Of a stretch of DNA of 64,000 nucleotides, positions 54,952 to 63,139 are shown piece after piece. Every line of letters starts with the position of its first letter. Within the stretch, counting starts at the first letter, position 1. The position numbers and the translations under genes are program-made. Where the stretch lies: assembly GCA_009377575.1 (NCBI GenBank), contig WHTU01000003.1:78211-142210 (forward strand). The letters are read 5' to 3'. The notes beneath the pieces were generated by a model. That model did not search any database. It saw only the letters and a list, made by a program, of their open reading frames with translations, and was not told the origin of the DNA. The DNA comes from Nitrososphaeraceae archaeon. Its GTDB lineage: Archaea > Thermoproteota > Nitrososphaeria > Nitrososphaerales > Nitrososphaeraceae.

Positions 54952-55150
54952 ATCTCTTCAACAATAAAGAGGGACATAGTACCTAAAAAATACACTGCTA
55001 ATCCGGAGCAGACTGTGTATTGTCCGAAATTGCACGACAACTACGGCAAGGACGCATAGGCTCAAATTATGGCTAATCATTTAATGCTATTGAACCATGT
55101 TAAAGCTAATGTTTTGTGCTACCATTAGTGTTCTTGCAGAGAGGAGCTAA

Positions 55151-55648
55151 ATGAAAACACTTTTGATTCTTCGTCATGCAAAATCTAGTTGGAAGTTTCT
55201 TGATCGATCTGATCACGACCGCCCGTTGAACCGACGTGGTAAGCGAGATGCTCCTAAGATGGGAAGACTTTTGAAAGAAAAGGAACTAGTTCCCGATCTT
55301 GTTATCAGCTCTACTGCTATTCGTGCGAAGGATACAGCTTCAGCAGTAGCAAAACACAGTGGATACAAAGGTAAGAATACTAAATTTGAATCATTATATG
55401 CTGCTGAGCCTGCTGCCTACATAACAGTTCTCCGAGATCTTGCTGATACTTACCAGCAGGTTTTGATTGTCGGACACAATCCTGGTGTTGAGGAGTTGAT
55501 TGAGACGCTTACTGGTGAAATCCACATAATACCTACCTGCACATTAGCACATATAGAATTTGATATAGAAAAATGGTCTGCTATATTGGGTCAACGGACT
55601 GTCCGAGGCAGATTAATTGAGATATTAAGGCCCGATGATTCAGAATAG
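55151..55648 (+). CDS. sixA: SixA-type phosphohistidine phosphatase
   Basis: At 165 residues this is a standard-sized SixA protein: LLILRHAKSSWKF (R8, H9) at the start, DHDRPLNRRGKRDAPKMG, VISSTAIRAKDTASAVA, and second histidine in VLIVGHNPGVEELIETL. SixA removes phosphate from histidine in signalling proteins such as HPt domains. A GAGAGGAG ribosome-binding sequence precedes the ATG. A second, longer relative lies 2 kb upstream (52329), and a CHAD protein is nearby. Confidence 0.88.
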   Translation: MKTLLILRHAKSSWKFLDRSDHDRPLNRRGKRDAPKMGRLLKEKELVPDLVISSTAIRAKDTASAVAKHSGYKGKNTKFESLYAAEPAAYITVLRDLADTYQQVLIVGHNPGVEELIETLTGEIHIIPTCTLAHIEFDIEKWSAILGQRTVRGRLIEILRPDDSE

Positions 55649-55768
55649 GAGATTTAATGCATGACAAGAAGGAAGCTAAATAACAGAGATTCTTGGAAGC
55701 TCGTCTCCTATGCTTTTCGAAGCTAAGCTAGTTGCCAAACACACCATGAGAAATATATTTTTGAGACC

Positions 55769-56473
55769 ATGAAGCAAGTTCCAAAATTTTCGGAAAAACT
55801 GTGGGAATGGCGCTCATTTAACAAGACATTTCATAAGTATCTCTCCGACATGATACAAGAATTGCCCGACAAATTTGATCGCCCTACCAAAATGACTGAT
55901 AATTATGTATGGACGCCTGACTGTAGTTTGAATATCAAGTTGCGTGAGGAGGATCTCAAGATCAAAGAGCTAAAAAGCTCCAAATCTTGCCACATGGACG
56001 ATACCTCAGCCAACATCACATACGTTGAACAATGGACAACAGAAGTCTTCAGCTTTCCAATTTCTACGTTTCTTATGAAAAGAATAGGAAAGGGATTGAA
56101 TATAAGTAATATACCTGAATCAGTGCCTCCAGTAGAGGATAAGGAACGATTTATTGCGCTTCTTCAATCTCAATCAAATTCAGTTAGGGTATTATCGATA
56201 TCTAAGCAAAGGGAGCAGACGCTGCTCCCTATTGATGAAAATCTCAAAGCCAATAAGGAGTTAGGGGAATTAGTGACAGTCGAGATTTCGCATTTGACTG
56301 GTCCTGAAGATGTTTATACTTTATGCATAGAACATTCAAGCATCGACAAAGTAATAGCCGCAATATCAAAGATAATGGGAGATACGGATAAAAAGATTTA
56401 CAGAGGCATGGTATTTATGAATTATCTACAAGCTGTGAAAGTTTGGGGGCTAGGTAAAAAAATATTTGACTAA
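55769..56473 (+). CDS. Uncharacterised protein, possible CYTH-like (triphosphate tunnel) fold
   Basis: I do not recognise a named family. The 234-residue protein begins with LWEWRSFNKTFHKYL, followed by TDNYVWTPDCSLNIKLREED and LKIKELKS, then EQWTTEVFSFPIS. Alternating charged strands (NIKLRE, LKIKEL) and a YxxTPDxSLNIKxR pattern resemble the first strands of CYTH/triphosphate-tunnel proteins, which cleave or bind triphosphate and polyphosphate. The C-terminal half has VRVLSISKQREQTLL and VTVEISHLTGPEDVYTLCIE, again strand-like. Position between sixA and pyrophosphatase fits such a role. This is an inference from pattern and context only. Confidence 0.6.
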   Translation: MKQVPKFSEKLWEWRSFNKTFHKYLSDMIQELPDKFDRPTKMTDNYVWTPDCSLNIKLREEDLKIKELKSSKSCHMDDTSANITYVEQWTTEVFSFPISTFLMKRIGKGLNISNIPESVPPVEDKERFIALLQSQSNSVRVLSISKQREQTLLPIDENLKANKELGELVTVEISHLTGPEDVYTLCIEHSSIDKVIAAISKIMGDTDKKIYRGMVFMNYLQAVKVWGLGKKIFD

Positions 56474-56571
56474 TAGGAGTTAGTCCTCATTGCATTGCTC
56501 CATGGATTACTGCAAATATTCTAGCTATCACTTATATCCTGTTCAATCGTCATATTGTAGAACGTATCGAT

Positions 56572-57114
56572 TTGGCTGCGTCTAAGATCCCATCCAGTCC
56601 AGGTAGAGAACCCCCGGCGCTGATCTATGTTGTAATAGAGATACCTAAAGGTAGCAGAGTTAAGTATGAGGTCAACATCAAGAACGAAATCATTTATACT
56701 GACCGAATTCTTCCAACCTCAGTAGCATATCCTTGCAATTATGGATTTATTCCTAACACAATAGGAAGCAGCAGCGGTGACCCAATGGATGTTTTTGTCA
56801 TCGAAAATGAGTCATTGTTTCCCTTTTCGGTGATCACTGTACGTCCCATTGGAGTAATATTAACTGAGGATCAAGATGGAGATGACAACAAGATAATAGC
56901 AGTTCCAGATATTGGAGTTGATCCCGAGTTTGCCAATATCGCAGCTATTTCAGATATCCCACTCCAATTTAGAAAGAAATTAGAATATTTTATTAATCAC
57001 CACAAGGACTTGGAAGAAGGAAAATTCGTTCGTTTGACCGGCTGGGGTGGTAAAGATTTGGCTACTAAGATGATTCTAAAGTCTATAGAAAGATACCAAA
57101 GGAAGCTAAAATAA
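56572..57114 (+). CDS. ppa: Inorganic pyrophosphatase (family I)
   Basis: The soluble enzyme hydrolyses PPi to phosphate, pulling biosynthetic reactions forward. The 180-residue protein has IEIPKGSRVKYEV, YPCNYGFIPNT, the metal-binding GDPMDVFV, EDQDGDDNKIIAVP and HHKDLEEGKFVRLTGWGG, all diagnostic of family I. The start is a TTG at 56572. It closes the group of phosphate-related genes beginning with the CHAD protein. No membrane pyrophosphatase is visible here. Confidence 0.93.
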   Translation: MAASKIPSSPGREPPALIYVVIEIPKGSRVKYEVNIKNEIIYTDRILPTSVAYPCNYGFIPNTIGSSSGDPMDVFVIENESLFPFSVITVRPIGVILTEDQDGDDNKIIAVPDIGVDPEFANIAAISDIPLQFRKKLEYFINHHKDLEEGKFVRLTGWGGKDLATKMILKSIERYQRKLK

Positions 57115-57254
57115 GAAGCTTGATATAACTAGGTTATTAATCTGAATTAATTCATCCTTTATTGTTATTTAATACCAAAGGCTGCCAAACTGACACATTA
57201 CCCGCGGCTGACTTAGTAAGTTATGATAAAATGAATTATTCTAATGATTAGATC

Positions 57255-57740
57255 TTAAACACTTGTGGCATACCATAGCTCCTTAGCTTCAACATCAGTC
57301 TCTCTTTCCATCCATTCCATTTCTTCAGGCGAGAACATATCAAACTGAGAGTGTGGCAAGCTTAGGTCTTTTTGGAGTGCTCTAATCTGCATCGCGTATT
57401 GCTTCATATCCTCATGATCACCTTCTCTTTGAGCTAACAAGAAACCATTCCAACTTTTACACAATGCGATCCAAGTTTCAGTCCTTCCATAACCAGATGG
57501 CAATATTTCATCATCGGATCTTTGTTTGTATATGCCTGGTTGATAAGTACGCCAAAAAGTAGGTTTATCAAAATCATATTGGCCATTCCATTTTGGGCCC
57601 GTTGAATAACGATTAAATCCTTTTTTGTGGCTAGCTTTCTTTCTGATCCATTGTTTTGAATACCGTCTTCCGCCTCTCCTTCGGTATGTCCTTCTAACCA
57701 GGTATCCATCACCGTAGTTTTTTGTGATCAACGATATCAA
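57255..57740 (-). CDS. Basic, aromatic-rich hypothetical protein
   Basis: I do not recognise the family. The 161-residue soluble protein has a very basic N-terminus (residues 15-45, RRTYRRRGGRRYSKQWIRKK), an aromatic middle with PTFWRTYQPGIY, and a helical acidic end (FSPEEMEWMERETDVEAKELW). The sequence suggests nucleic-acid binding by charge. It is convergent with ppa, and the 1.2 kb upstream of it is otherwise occupied only by a decayed gene and repeats. Confidence 0.5.
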   Translation of the reverse strand: MISLITKNYGDGYLVRRTYRRRGGRRYSKQWIRKKASHKKGFNRYSTGPKWNGQYDFDKPTFWRTYQPGIYKQRSDDEILPSGYGRTETWIALCKSWNGFLLAQREGDHEDMKQYAMQIRALQKDLSLPHSQFDMFSPEEMEWMERETDVEAKELWYATSV

Positions 57741-57886
57741 AATATAGGGTGCTATTACATATAAATCTTTTTTACTACTTTCCTATAAAGTAGGAAAGTC
57801 TTGTACTCTGAAGCAATATGAAGTAGCTGATCTGAATAGAAGAAATTTGAAGCCTTAACTCATATCTAGCTAAGTACTAGGAATTA

Positions 57887-58187
57887 TTAACTTATCTCTT
57901 TCGCTTTCTCCTGGTTCAATCTATGCCAGTAAATATTGATTTTTCGCTGATCTATTCTATTTTTCTTTATTTCATCAAGCTTTTGTCTGGTGCGTTCTAG
58001 AATGAATTCAGGTGCACTCCTATAGTGTCCTTCTTAGACCACAAGATCGTTTATCGATTCGTACAGCCCTCTAGGAAAAGGAATATGAATATCGGTTGCA
58101 GCCAATGTGTTAATATCGTGACGACCATCTGTTTTTATCGATGATTCGGCAATTTTGTGATTCGGCCGGCACTACAATTTTCGACAC
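57887..58187 (-). pseudogene. Decayed ribbon-helix-helix (CopG/Arc-like) regulator
   Basis: On the minus strand one frame reads TKIAESSIKTDGRHDIN, TDIHIPFPRGLYESINDLVV, then an in-frame TAA (58034-58036), then EGHYRSAPEFILERTRQKLD and a tail ending AKEIS at 57887-57889. The strand-helix-helix pattern IHIPFP, RGLYESINDLVV, RSAPEFILERTRQKL is that of a ribbon-helix-helix DNA-binding domain, with the stop falling between the two helices. No start codon exists in this frame; a GTG at 58187 in another frame gives MSKIVVPAE, so an additional frameshift near 58160 is likely. Two lesions mark it as a pseudogene. Confidence 0.5.
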
Positions 58188-59104
58188 ATTCTTTTTAAAT
58201 TTTTAGAAACAATGATCTATAAGTATTAACCACTAGGATAACTACTACCTAGAGAATCTAGGTATACAAGCAGAACGTTCTACCTAGATCCCAAATTGAC
58301 TCCACGCTTACAAGGGCAAGTATAGTAAGTATAGTAATCATACGTGGCTTCAAGCTTCTTCAGATTTCTTAAATATTTCAACCTTCTAAACTAAATGACA
58401 GACAAAAGATGCCATTTTGATTTTGGAAACAAACAAGAGAATGATCAACCTTTCTCCCTCGTAAGAGGTTTCGGCTAGAAAAATTGGCTAATTCCTTAAA
58501 TAGGGTTACCACTTTTACGATAGCATTTCCGCCACATAGTTGGTAACAAAAGTAGATCGGCTAGGGAAAAATTCTAGCAAAAACCCTAGCTAGGGCTTAA
58601 TCCTTTACTTCTGGGAGTTAATTGTTCATTTGAAGTTGTATGCAATTTCTATTCCTGTGTCTCATTGCTGGGCCAGGTTTAGATCTGATTGATCAGTAAG
58701 AACTTCACAGAGGAAGTTATAAGCACAATCTAAGTAACGCTATCTTGGAACCTTGAAGTAATACGAAGCCTACAATGAGGTAGGACGACCTTGCATCGTC
58801 TTTGTCTAGAACTGGCCGCCTACCTTCTCATGAGTGAAGTGTGTTCACAATTTAGTAAAACTGCCAACCTTAAGTCTATCGTGTTATTAGATCATATATT
58901 TATTGATAAAATTGCCATACCTATGGCTCTCAGAATTACTATGTGATCTATGGCATAGTGAACACAGGTAAAATAGCATTCATGATGGACACAGAATATA
59001 CAATAGATCCTTTAGGAGGGATGCGCCTACAGCGGCGCCAACCTGCGTTATACACGGCCGTCGTACTTCTCTTGGAATTCAAGAGATGCGCTATGGTAGG
59101 ACCA
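58188..59104. other. 0.9-kb gene-free tract with palindromes and a hairpin element
   Basis: ACCTAGA-GAA-TCTAGGT (58247-58263) and the 12-bp palindrome CCCTAGCTAGGG (58584-58595) are seen, with a further TACCTAGA at about 58280. The fifth copy of the GGTCGTCC-type hairpin element is at 58776-58830. The plus-strand ORF from 58943 overlaps the CHRD gene and is judged non-coding. Confidence 0.45.
58776..58830. repeat. Hairpin element copy 5
   Basis: TGAGGTAGGACGACC (58776-58790) faces GGCCGCCTACCTTCTCA (58814-58830). The stem is imperfect but keeps the GGTAGG/CCTACC outer part. TGCCAACCTTAAGT at 58862-58875 and TTAGATC exactly 12 bp further (58887-58893) match the sequences beside copy 1, so the conserved element extends beyond the hairpin. 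Confidence 0.65.
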
Positions 59105-59656
59105 TTAACCTTCATCATCATCCTCTTCTTCGTCCACGTCCAGCTCGTTTATTTGACCTCGTATCTCTCCAAGTGGAAATTCTGTGCTATGAACGTTCAC
59201 ATATGTACTTCCATTTCCCATAAAACCGATAAGTTGATCAAGTGGCAAACCCGCCAATGGTCCTTGAACGTTATCCTCAGTGAAATTTCCTCCTAAGGTT
59301 TCCATCTCTAGACCCGATGGATTCTCAGTTTCGAGTAGGGTTACGACAACCTTACCGTTTTCAGCATCATTTCCGAAGTGTATATGAGCTGCTGTTACAT
59401 TTTTCATGTCGCTTAGTGCTAATTGATAGTTAAGACTCTGGTTATTTCCCTGAACGGTGATGGTCCCATTTGCATCTGTATTGACTGAAGGTAGCTCATC
59501 TGCACCTGTTAATTCTGCAGTAAACCCCTCCTGACCTAAGACTTGTTGCTGTATGACGCTAAATGTCAAAACACTTCCAATAATGGAAATGATCACGAAT
59601 GCAGCGATTACAACTATTTGTGACATGGGAAGATAATAATATGGCTTATTAATCAA
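59105..59656 (-). CDS. Secreted CHRD-domain protein
   Basis: The 183-residue protein has an N-terminal membrane/signal segment (residues 11-33) and a CHRD (chordin-like) beta domain: FTAELTGADELPSVNTDANG, a middle AHIHFGNDAENGKVVVTLLE, and the closing YVNVHSTEFPLGEIRGQI. It ends with a run of aspartate and glutamate. CHRD proteins are exported and common in ammonia-oxidising archaea; their function there is unknown. The opposite-strand frame from 58943 lacks any such features and is a shadow. Confidence 0.82.
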   Translation of the reverse strand: MINKPYYYLPMSQIVVIAAFVIISIIGSVLTFSVIQQQVLGQEGFTAELTGADELPSVNTDANGTITVQGNNQSLNYQLALSDMKNVTAAHIHFGNDAENGKVVVTLLETENPSGLEMETLGGNFTEDNVQGPLAGLPLDQLIGFMGNGSTYVNVHSTEFPLGEIRGQINELDVDEEEDDDEG

Positions 59657-60086
59657 TGATTTCTATATTAATATGGGAGATCTATTGACATCATGGTAGA
59701 AATCTGTCAACGCGTCATATTCATATAACTATAGACTGAACTATATACCTCTAGTATTAGCTTTACTTCGCATATATAGAACTGACACTTTCCAAATATC
59801 GCAGGTTGCAACCCTTTAAATCAGATGAGCTTCTACGTAAAGCTGATTTTTCTCCTCAATTGTCGTTAAGTTTGGGTGTCGCTTGTTGTTGTGAGAGATG
59901 TTAGGCATCCTCTCCAGCTAATTAGGACTTGAATTTCCATTCAGGAGAATCTCGAGTGATATTTGACGGTCAACAAATAGGAATCAACGCTAAAAAGACT
60001 ATCGTTCATTTATATGTAGATGATATTATTTTATAGTATCTATATTCAAAATCCTTTTTATAACATGAACAAGATACAGGAATATA
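59657..60086. other. Gene-free spacer
   Basis: AT-rich, no credible ORF. TATA-like sequences near 60026-60042 may serve the small gene that follows. Confidence 0.3.
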
Positions 60087-60263
60087 ATGTCAGATATCTA
60101 TGTAAGAGTGCAAGATAAGATGGCGTGCATAATCATGCAAGATATCCGCTCTGCATCATTTCATCTAAAGCATCACGTAACAGAGGATGGAATTGTCGTG
60201 CAGCTTGAACCAAATTGTGAATATTGTCAAGTGTACATTGAAGAACAAAGGATACTACTATAG
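60087..60263 (+). CDS. Possible 58-residue protein
   Basis: An ATG at 60087 opens a frame reading MSDIYVRVQDKMACIIMQDI and continuing with HHVTEDGIVVQLEPNCEYCQ to a TAG at 60261. Composition (mixed charged and hydrophobic, a CxxC pair at C44/C47) and the TATA-like sequence upstream favour coding. No family recognised. Confidence 0.45.
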   Translation: MSDIYVRVQDKMACIIMQDIRSASFHLKHHVTEDGIVVQLEPNCEYCQVYIEEQRILL

Positions 60264-60321
60264 ATAAATAAGTAATTCTATTCTATCGTCTAAATTATCA
60301 CAGAGCTGGGGTTCTATCTAA

Positions 60322-60501
60322 CTATTCATCCTGAATATTGTCAGCTACACCGACGCCTTCATTGTCACCCTCATCATCTTCACTGTCAACCTCCTCTACA
60401 TCCTTAACTGCTTCATCGGTTTCGCCTTCTCTTATCGTTCCCTCCTCGTCCTCCTCAATAAGGTTTTTTCGTTCCCTTTCATATGTTTGATCATGCTGCA
60501 T
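60322..60501 (-). CDS. Small acidic protein
   Basis: From the ATG at 60501 the frame encodes 59 residues: a basic/polar start MQHDQTYERERKNLIEEDEE followed by an almost wholly acidic remainder (EEVDSEDDEGDNEGVG). It has no cysteine and no membrane helix and should be disordered. The clean frame and strong compositional bias favour a real gene, but low-complexity acid runs can also be chance. Confidence 0.45.
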   Translation of the reverse strand: MQHDQTYERERKNLIEEDEEGTIREGETDEAVKDVEEVDSEDDEGDNEGVGVADNIQDE

Positions 60502-60625
60502 GCGAGGAGTTGGTACATACTACTATTAATCCTAACAGAATGTACTCTATATAGAGGACTTTATGACTGCTAAAAATGATAATTCGATCTCTAGTAATTA
60601 GAATGTTATAGAGCGTAAAGATAGA

Positions 60626-60826
60626 TCACACAATTTCCGATACGGCATGAGTGGTTCCGAGTGATTTGATTTTTACTCTAACCTTTTGTCCTACCTTGCC
60701 TTTTTTTACAAATATGACGAGCCCACGAACTCTGGCAACTCCATCTGCTCCGGTCTTGCTGGCTTCAGTGATTTCGAGATCATACTCTTCTCCCACCCGA
60801 ACAGGAAGATTACTTTCTTGATCCAT
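60626..60826 (-). CDS. TRAM-domain protein
   Basis: The 66-residue single-domain protein has the TRAM pattern VRVGEEYDLEITEASKTGADG, VARVRGLVIFVK and VGQKVRVKIKSLGTTHAVSEI. TRAM is an OB-like RNA-binding fold; free-standing archaeal TRAM proteins act as RNA chaperones. The length and start match others in the family. Its neighbours are unrelated small genes. Confidence 0.9.
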   Translation of the reverse strand: MDQESNLPVRVGEEYDLEITEASKTGADGVARVRGLVIFVKKGKVGQKVRVKIKSLGTTHAVSEIV

Positions 60827-61269
60827 TGTTTACGACCAATAGCAATGAATACAGTACCCAATTTCACACTAATATGAATTGTCTAACGATTCTTATTGCT
60901 TCTATGTGCATAAGGTCGCGATAATTAATTCTATATACCTTCTGCTTCGACTATCAAATCCTCTTCAGGAATTTATCATGGAGTTAACCAAAGACAAGGT
61001 ATTACTTCTAACAATTGTTAGGATTGCAGTCCGCTAGGTCATCGTCAGTTGCTTCAACGGTGACCACTAGCTTGATACTAGATCGTTGAATAGAGTCCCT
61101 CCGTCACATCTTGCGACCCTACACAAAGATGATAGATTGAAGATATCGCTTTAAAGGCATTGATATCTTAGTTAGTAGGCCTGGACAATTTAAAAGATTG
61201 CTGGTTTATTTATGCCGCAACAATGTTCGTAAGGTATTGATAACCTCGAAGATTTCCTATATAAAGTAT
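60827..61269. other. Gene-free spacer
   Basis: Nothing beyond AT-rich sequence with scattered stop codons in all frames was seen. Confidence 0.3.
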
Positions 61270-61446
61270 CTATGCACTCTTTAAATCTTCAATTCGCACG
61301 ATTTTGAATCTACTGATTATTTCATCCAGCGTCAGGTTTGGTTTGCTTTTTATTACCTTTTTCACCGTTCCATTTTCCTTAGTAGCGCATTTCGCAGATG
61401 TTATCTCTCTTCGCACCATTAGGGGATACTTCCTTGCTCGAATCAT
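61270..61446 (-). CDS. Small basic protein of 58 residues
   Basis: The ATG at 61446 starts a frame with MIRARKYPLMVRREITSAKC and then a lysine-rich middle and NLTLDEIISRFKIVRIEDLK to a TAG at 61270. It looks like a compact beta/alpha basic protein that could bind RNA or ribosomes. No family recognised. The regular amino-acid make-up across the whole frame supports coding. Confidence 0.5.
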   Translation of the reverse strand: MIRARKYPLMVRREITSAKCATKENGTVKKVIKSKPNLTLDEIISRFKIVRIEDLKSA

Positions 61447-61729
61447 GCTACAAAGTCGACTATCTGGGAGAGGCTAAATAAAAGTCTCGAAAATGATCTA
61501 ACTTGACACCTATTGATAATATAGACTCCTGCGAACTTTTCGTAATGTACATCCTTTGTTTGTTATTTGCTGCATTGATACTACAGCGTTTACGTTCATT
61601 TTGGTGCCAACACTCGAGATCTTTATTATGTATTTGCTTGGTCTATATGTCTGGGAAAATAGTATGTCTAAATAAATGGGAGTTTATTATGAATTACCCC
61701 TAATTAGGAAATTTAGACTAATTTAGAAA

Positions 61730-61900
61730 CTATAAGGATTTAGTATCCAAAGGAACTGGCATCTTGAGTATTCGCCGCAAATGATACTTATGCTCTTGAC
61801 TTTGTTCGTGTATCTGCTTATGAAGGTCGCAGACTATTACTCCAAGGCACACGTCACATTCCTTTCCTTTTCTCGTACTGCAATATTCGCACATGAACAT
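61730..61900 (-). CDS. Small zinc-finger-like protein of 56 residues
   Basis: From the ATG at 61900 the frame reads MFMCEYCSTRKGKECDVCLG and continues with VCDLHKQIHEQSQEHKYHL to a TAG at 61730. C4-x2-C7, C15-x2-C18, C24 and several histidines form a cross-brace-like zinc pattern (as in B-box fingers). No other domain. I consider it a real small gene on the basis of this pattern. Confidence 0.55.
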   Translation of the reverse strand: MFMCEYCSTRKGKECDVCLGVIVCDLHKQIHEQSQEHKYHLRRILKMPVPLDTKSL

Positions 61901-62300
61901 CAGTGTCTCACGATACGGATGTGCCTGATCCCACCTAAATACTCTGCGGAGATTACATAGCTTTTAGATAACAAAATATCATGATTTCGTACGTAAAAGA
62001 ATTTGATGAAAGATTAGAAGCATGATTGGACACACACTTTATACTAATCCTTCTAGCAAATACTATGACCGAATTGAAGATTGCGAGATCCTATTTTTGA
62101 CTGCATAGTTATCGAATACCCTTTAAGCTATGCTGTGGACGTGTAAAGCTATGCTGTGGACGTGTAAAGCTATGCTGGGAAATCGGTCCGATCCTCCCAA
62201 CAAGCCAGCTCATCCATATGACTCAATAAAATTATACATGAATGTTAAAGTACACGATATATACTATAATTAATATCTGCGATGATTTGCTAATTTACCC
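61901..62300. other. Spacer containing a 21-bp tandem repeat
   Basis: Besides the repeat at 62125-62177 and an AT-rich promoter-like stretch near 62260-62275 nothing was seen. Confidence 0.35.
62125..62177. repeat. Two and a half copies of a 21-bp direct repeat
   Basis: The unit begins AAGCTATGCTGTGGACGTGT and lies at 62125-62145 and 62146-62166; a third partial copy AAGCTATGCTG follows at 62167. Copies are identical. It lies about 125 bp upstream of the next gene, so it may be an iterated binding site. Confidence 0.8.
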
Positions 62301-62864
62301 TTGGTCGAGATTCATAATAAAGGACATATTGGCTATGAACCACACAAACAAAACTATAGCGATGCCAGCTATGGTGAAATTGAGGAGCAGTCACCAAACA
62401 GCGATATTCTATCCCCTTTTGAAAGAATATTTTGTCATTATTGTGATTCGAAAAAATGTCCATGTTGCTTATACGAAGTGAATCATTATTACAATTATGG
62501 TTTATCTAGACGTAAAATGACAATTTGTACCGATTGTTACAGTGAAATTTACAGTAATGACCGAAATATAACATCTGAGATAGTTACTGAGGCGTTCACA
62601 AGGATATGTGAAACGATCACAGCTTCGGCGACATTTTGGAATAATCATGGAGATCGACAAAGAGTGAATTATTTTGTTGCAGTTCAAAACGCATTCGATA
62701 TGAATCCTGAGGTAAGAGCATATTTAGGAGAGAATTGTAAAATTGATAAGAATTTAAAAGGATTATGGAGCTTTACCTATGCGATAATCAATGGGCAAGA
62801 CCATGGTATAAAGGTATTAAACAAGGACCCGGATGACTTACTCTTAGGCGTCGATTACAAATAG
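62301..62864 (+). CDS. Hypothetical protein with cysteine-rich zinc-binding segment
   Basis: The 187-residue protein starts at a TTG (62301). After a polar N-terminus it has FCHYCDSKKCPCCLYEVNHY (about residues 53-72) and later ICTDCYSEIY, giving up to seven cysteines in CxxC-type pairs and hence one or two zinc sites. The C-terminal half is helical with TEAFTRICETITASATFW, and ends GIKVLNKDPDDLLLGVDYK. I recognise no family; the zinc segment suggests nucleic-acid or protein binding. A competing frame (62242-62481) lacks these features. Confidence 0.55.
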   Translation: MVEIHNKGHIGYEPHKQNYSDASYGEIEEQSPNSDILSPFERIFCHYCDSKKCPCCLYEVNHYYNYGLSRRKMTICTDCYSEIYSNDRNITSEIVTEAFTRICETITASATFWNNHGDRQRVNYFVAVQNAFDMNPEVRAYLGENCKIDKNLKGLWSFTYAIINGQDHGIKVLNKDPDDLLLGVDYK

Positions 62865-63139
62865 GTTTGTTTTACTGCACGGTAATAGTTTGATAATTGG
62901 ATATCATTTGTTTGATTGTTGATCATTTTTATCCTTTCATTGGGCGTTCACAGTAGTCCTTGTTGAAATGCATAAGCATATTGAAGATATTCTATACTAT
63001 AATACTAAGTAGAAGCAAACCGGAACAATCAATATAAGCTGACCCATTGGTATTTGAAAGCGAAAATCACTATTTAAACTAACTAGCAATCTATATATCT
63101 CTGTATGATACCGGATACATGTAATAGTAAGGGACCTGA

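Noticed and set aside
58943..59296. 117-residue plus-strand ORF
   Set aside because: It overlaps the 3' end of the CHRD gene on the other strand; the CHRD protein has clear domain features and this frame has none.
61503..61703. 66-residue plus-strand ORF with hydrophobic stretch
   Set aside because: Composition is irregular, no promoter or ribosome-binding site is visible, and no family is recognised.
62242..62481. 79-residue ORF overlapping the gene at 62301
   Set aside because: It is in a different frame from the cysteine-rich protein, which has the better coding signal.
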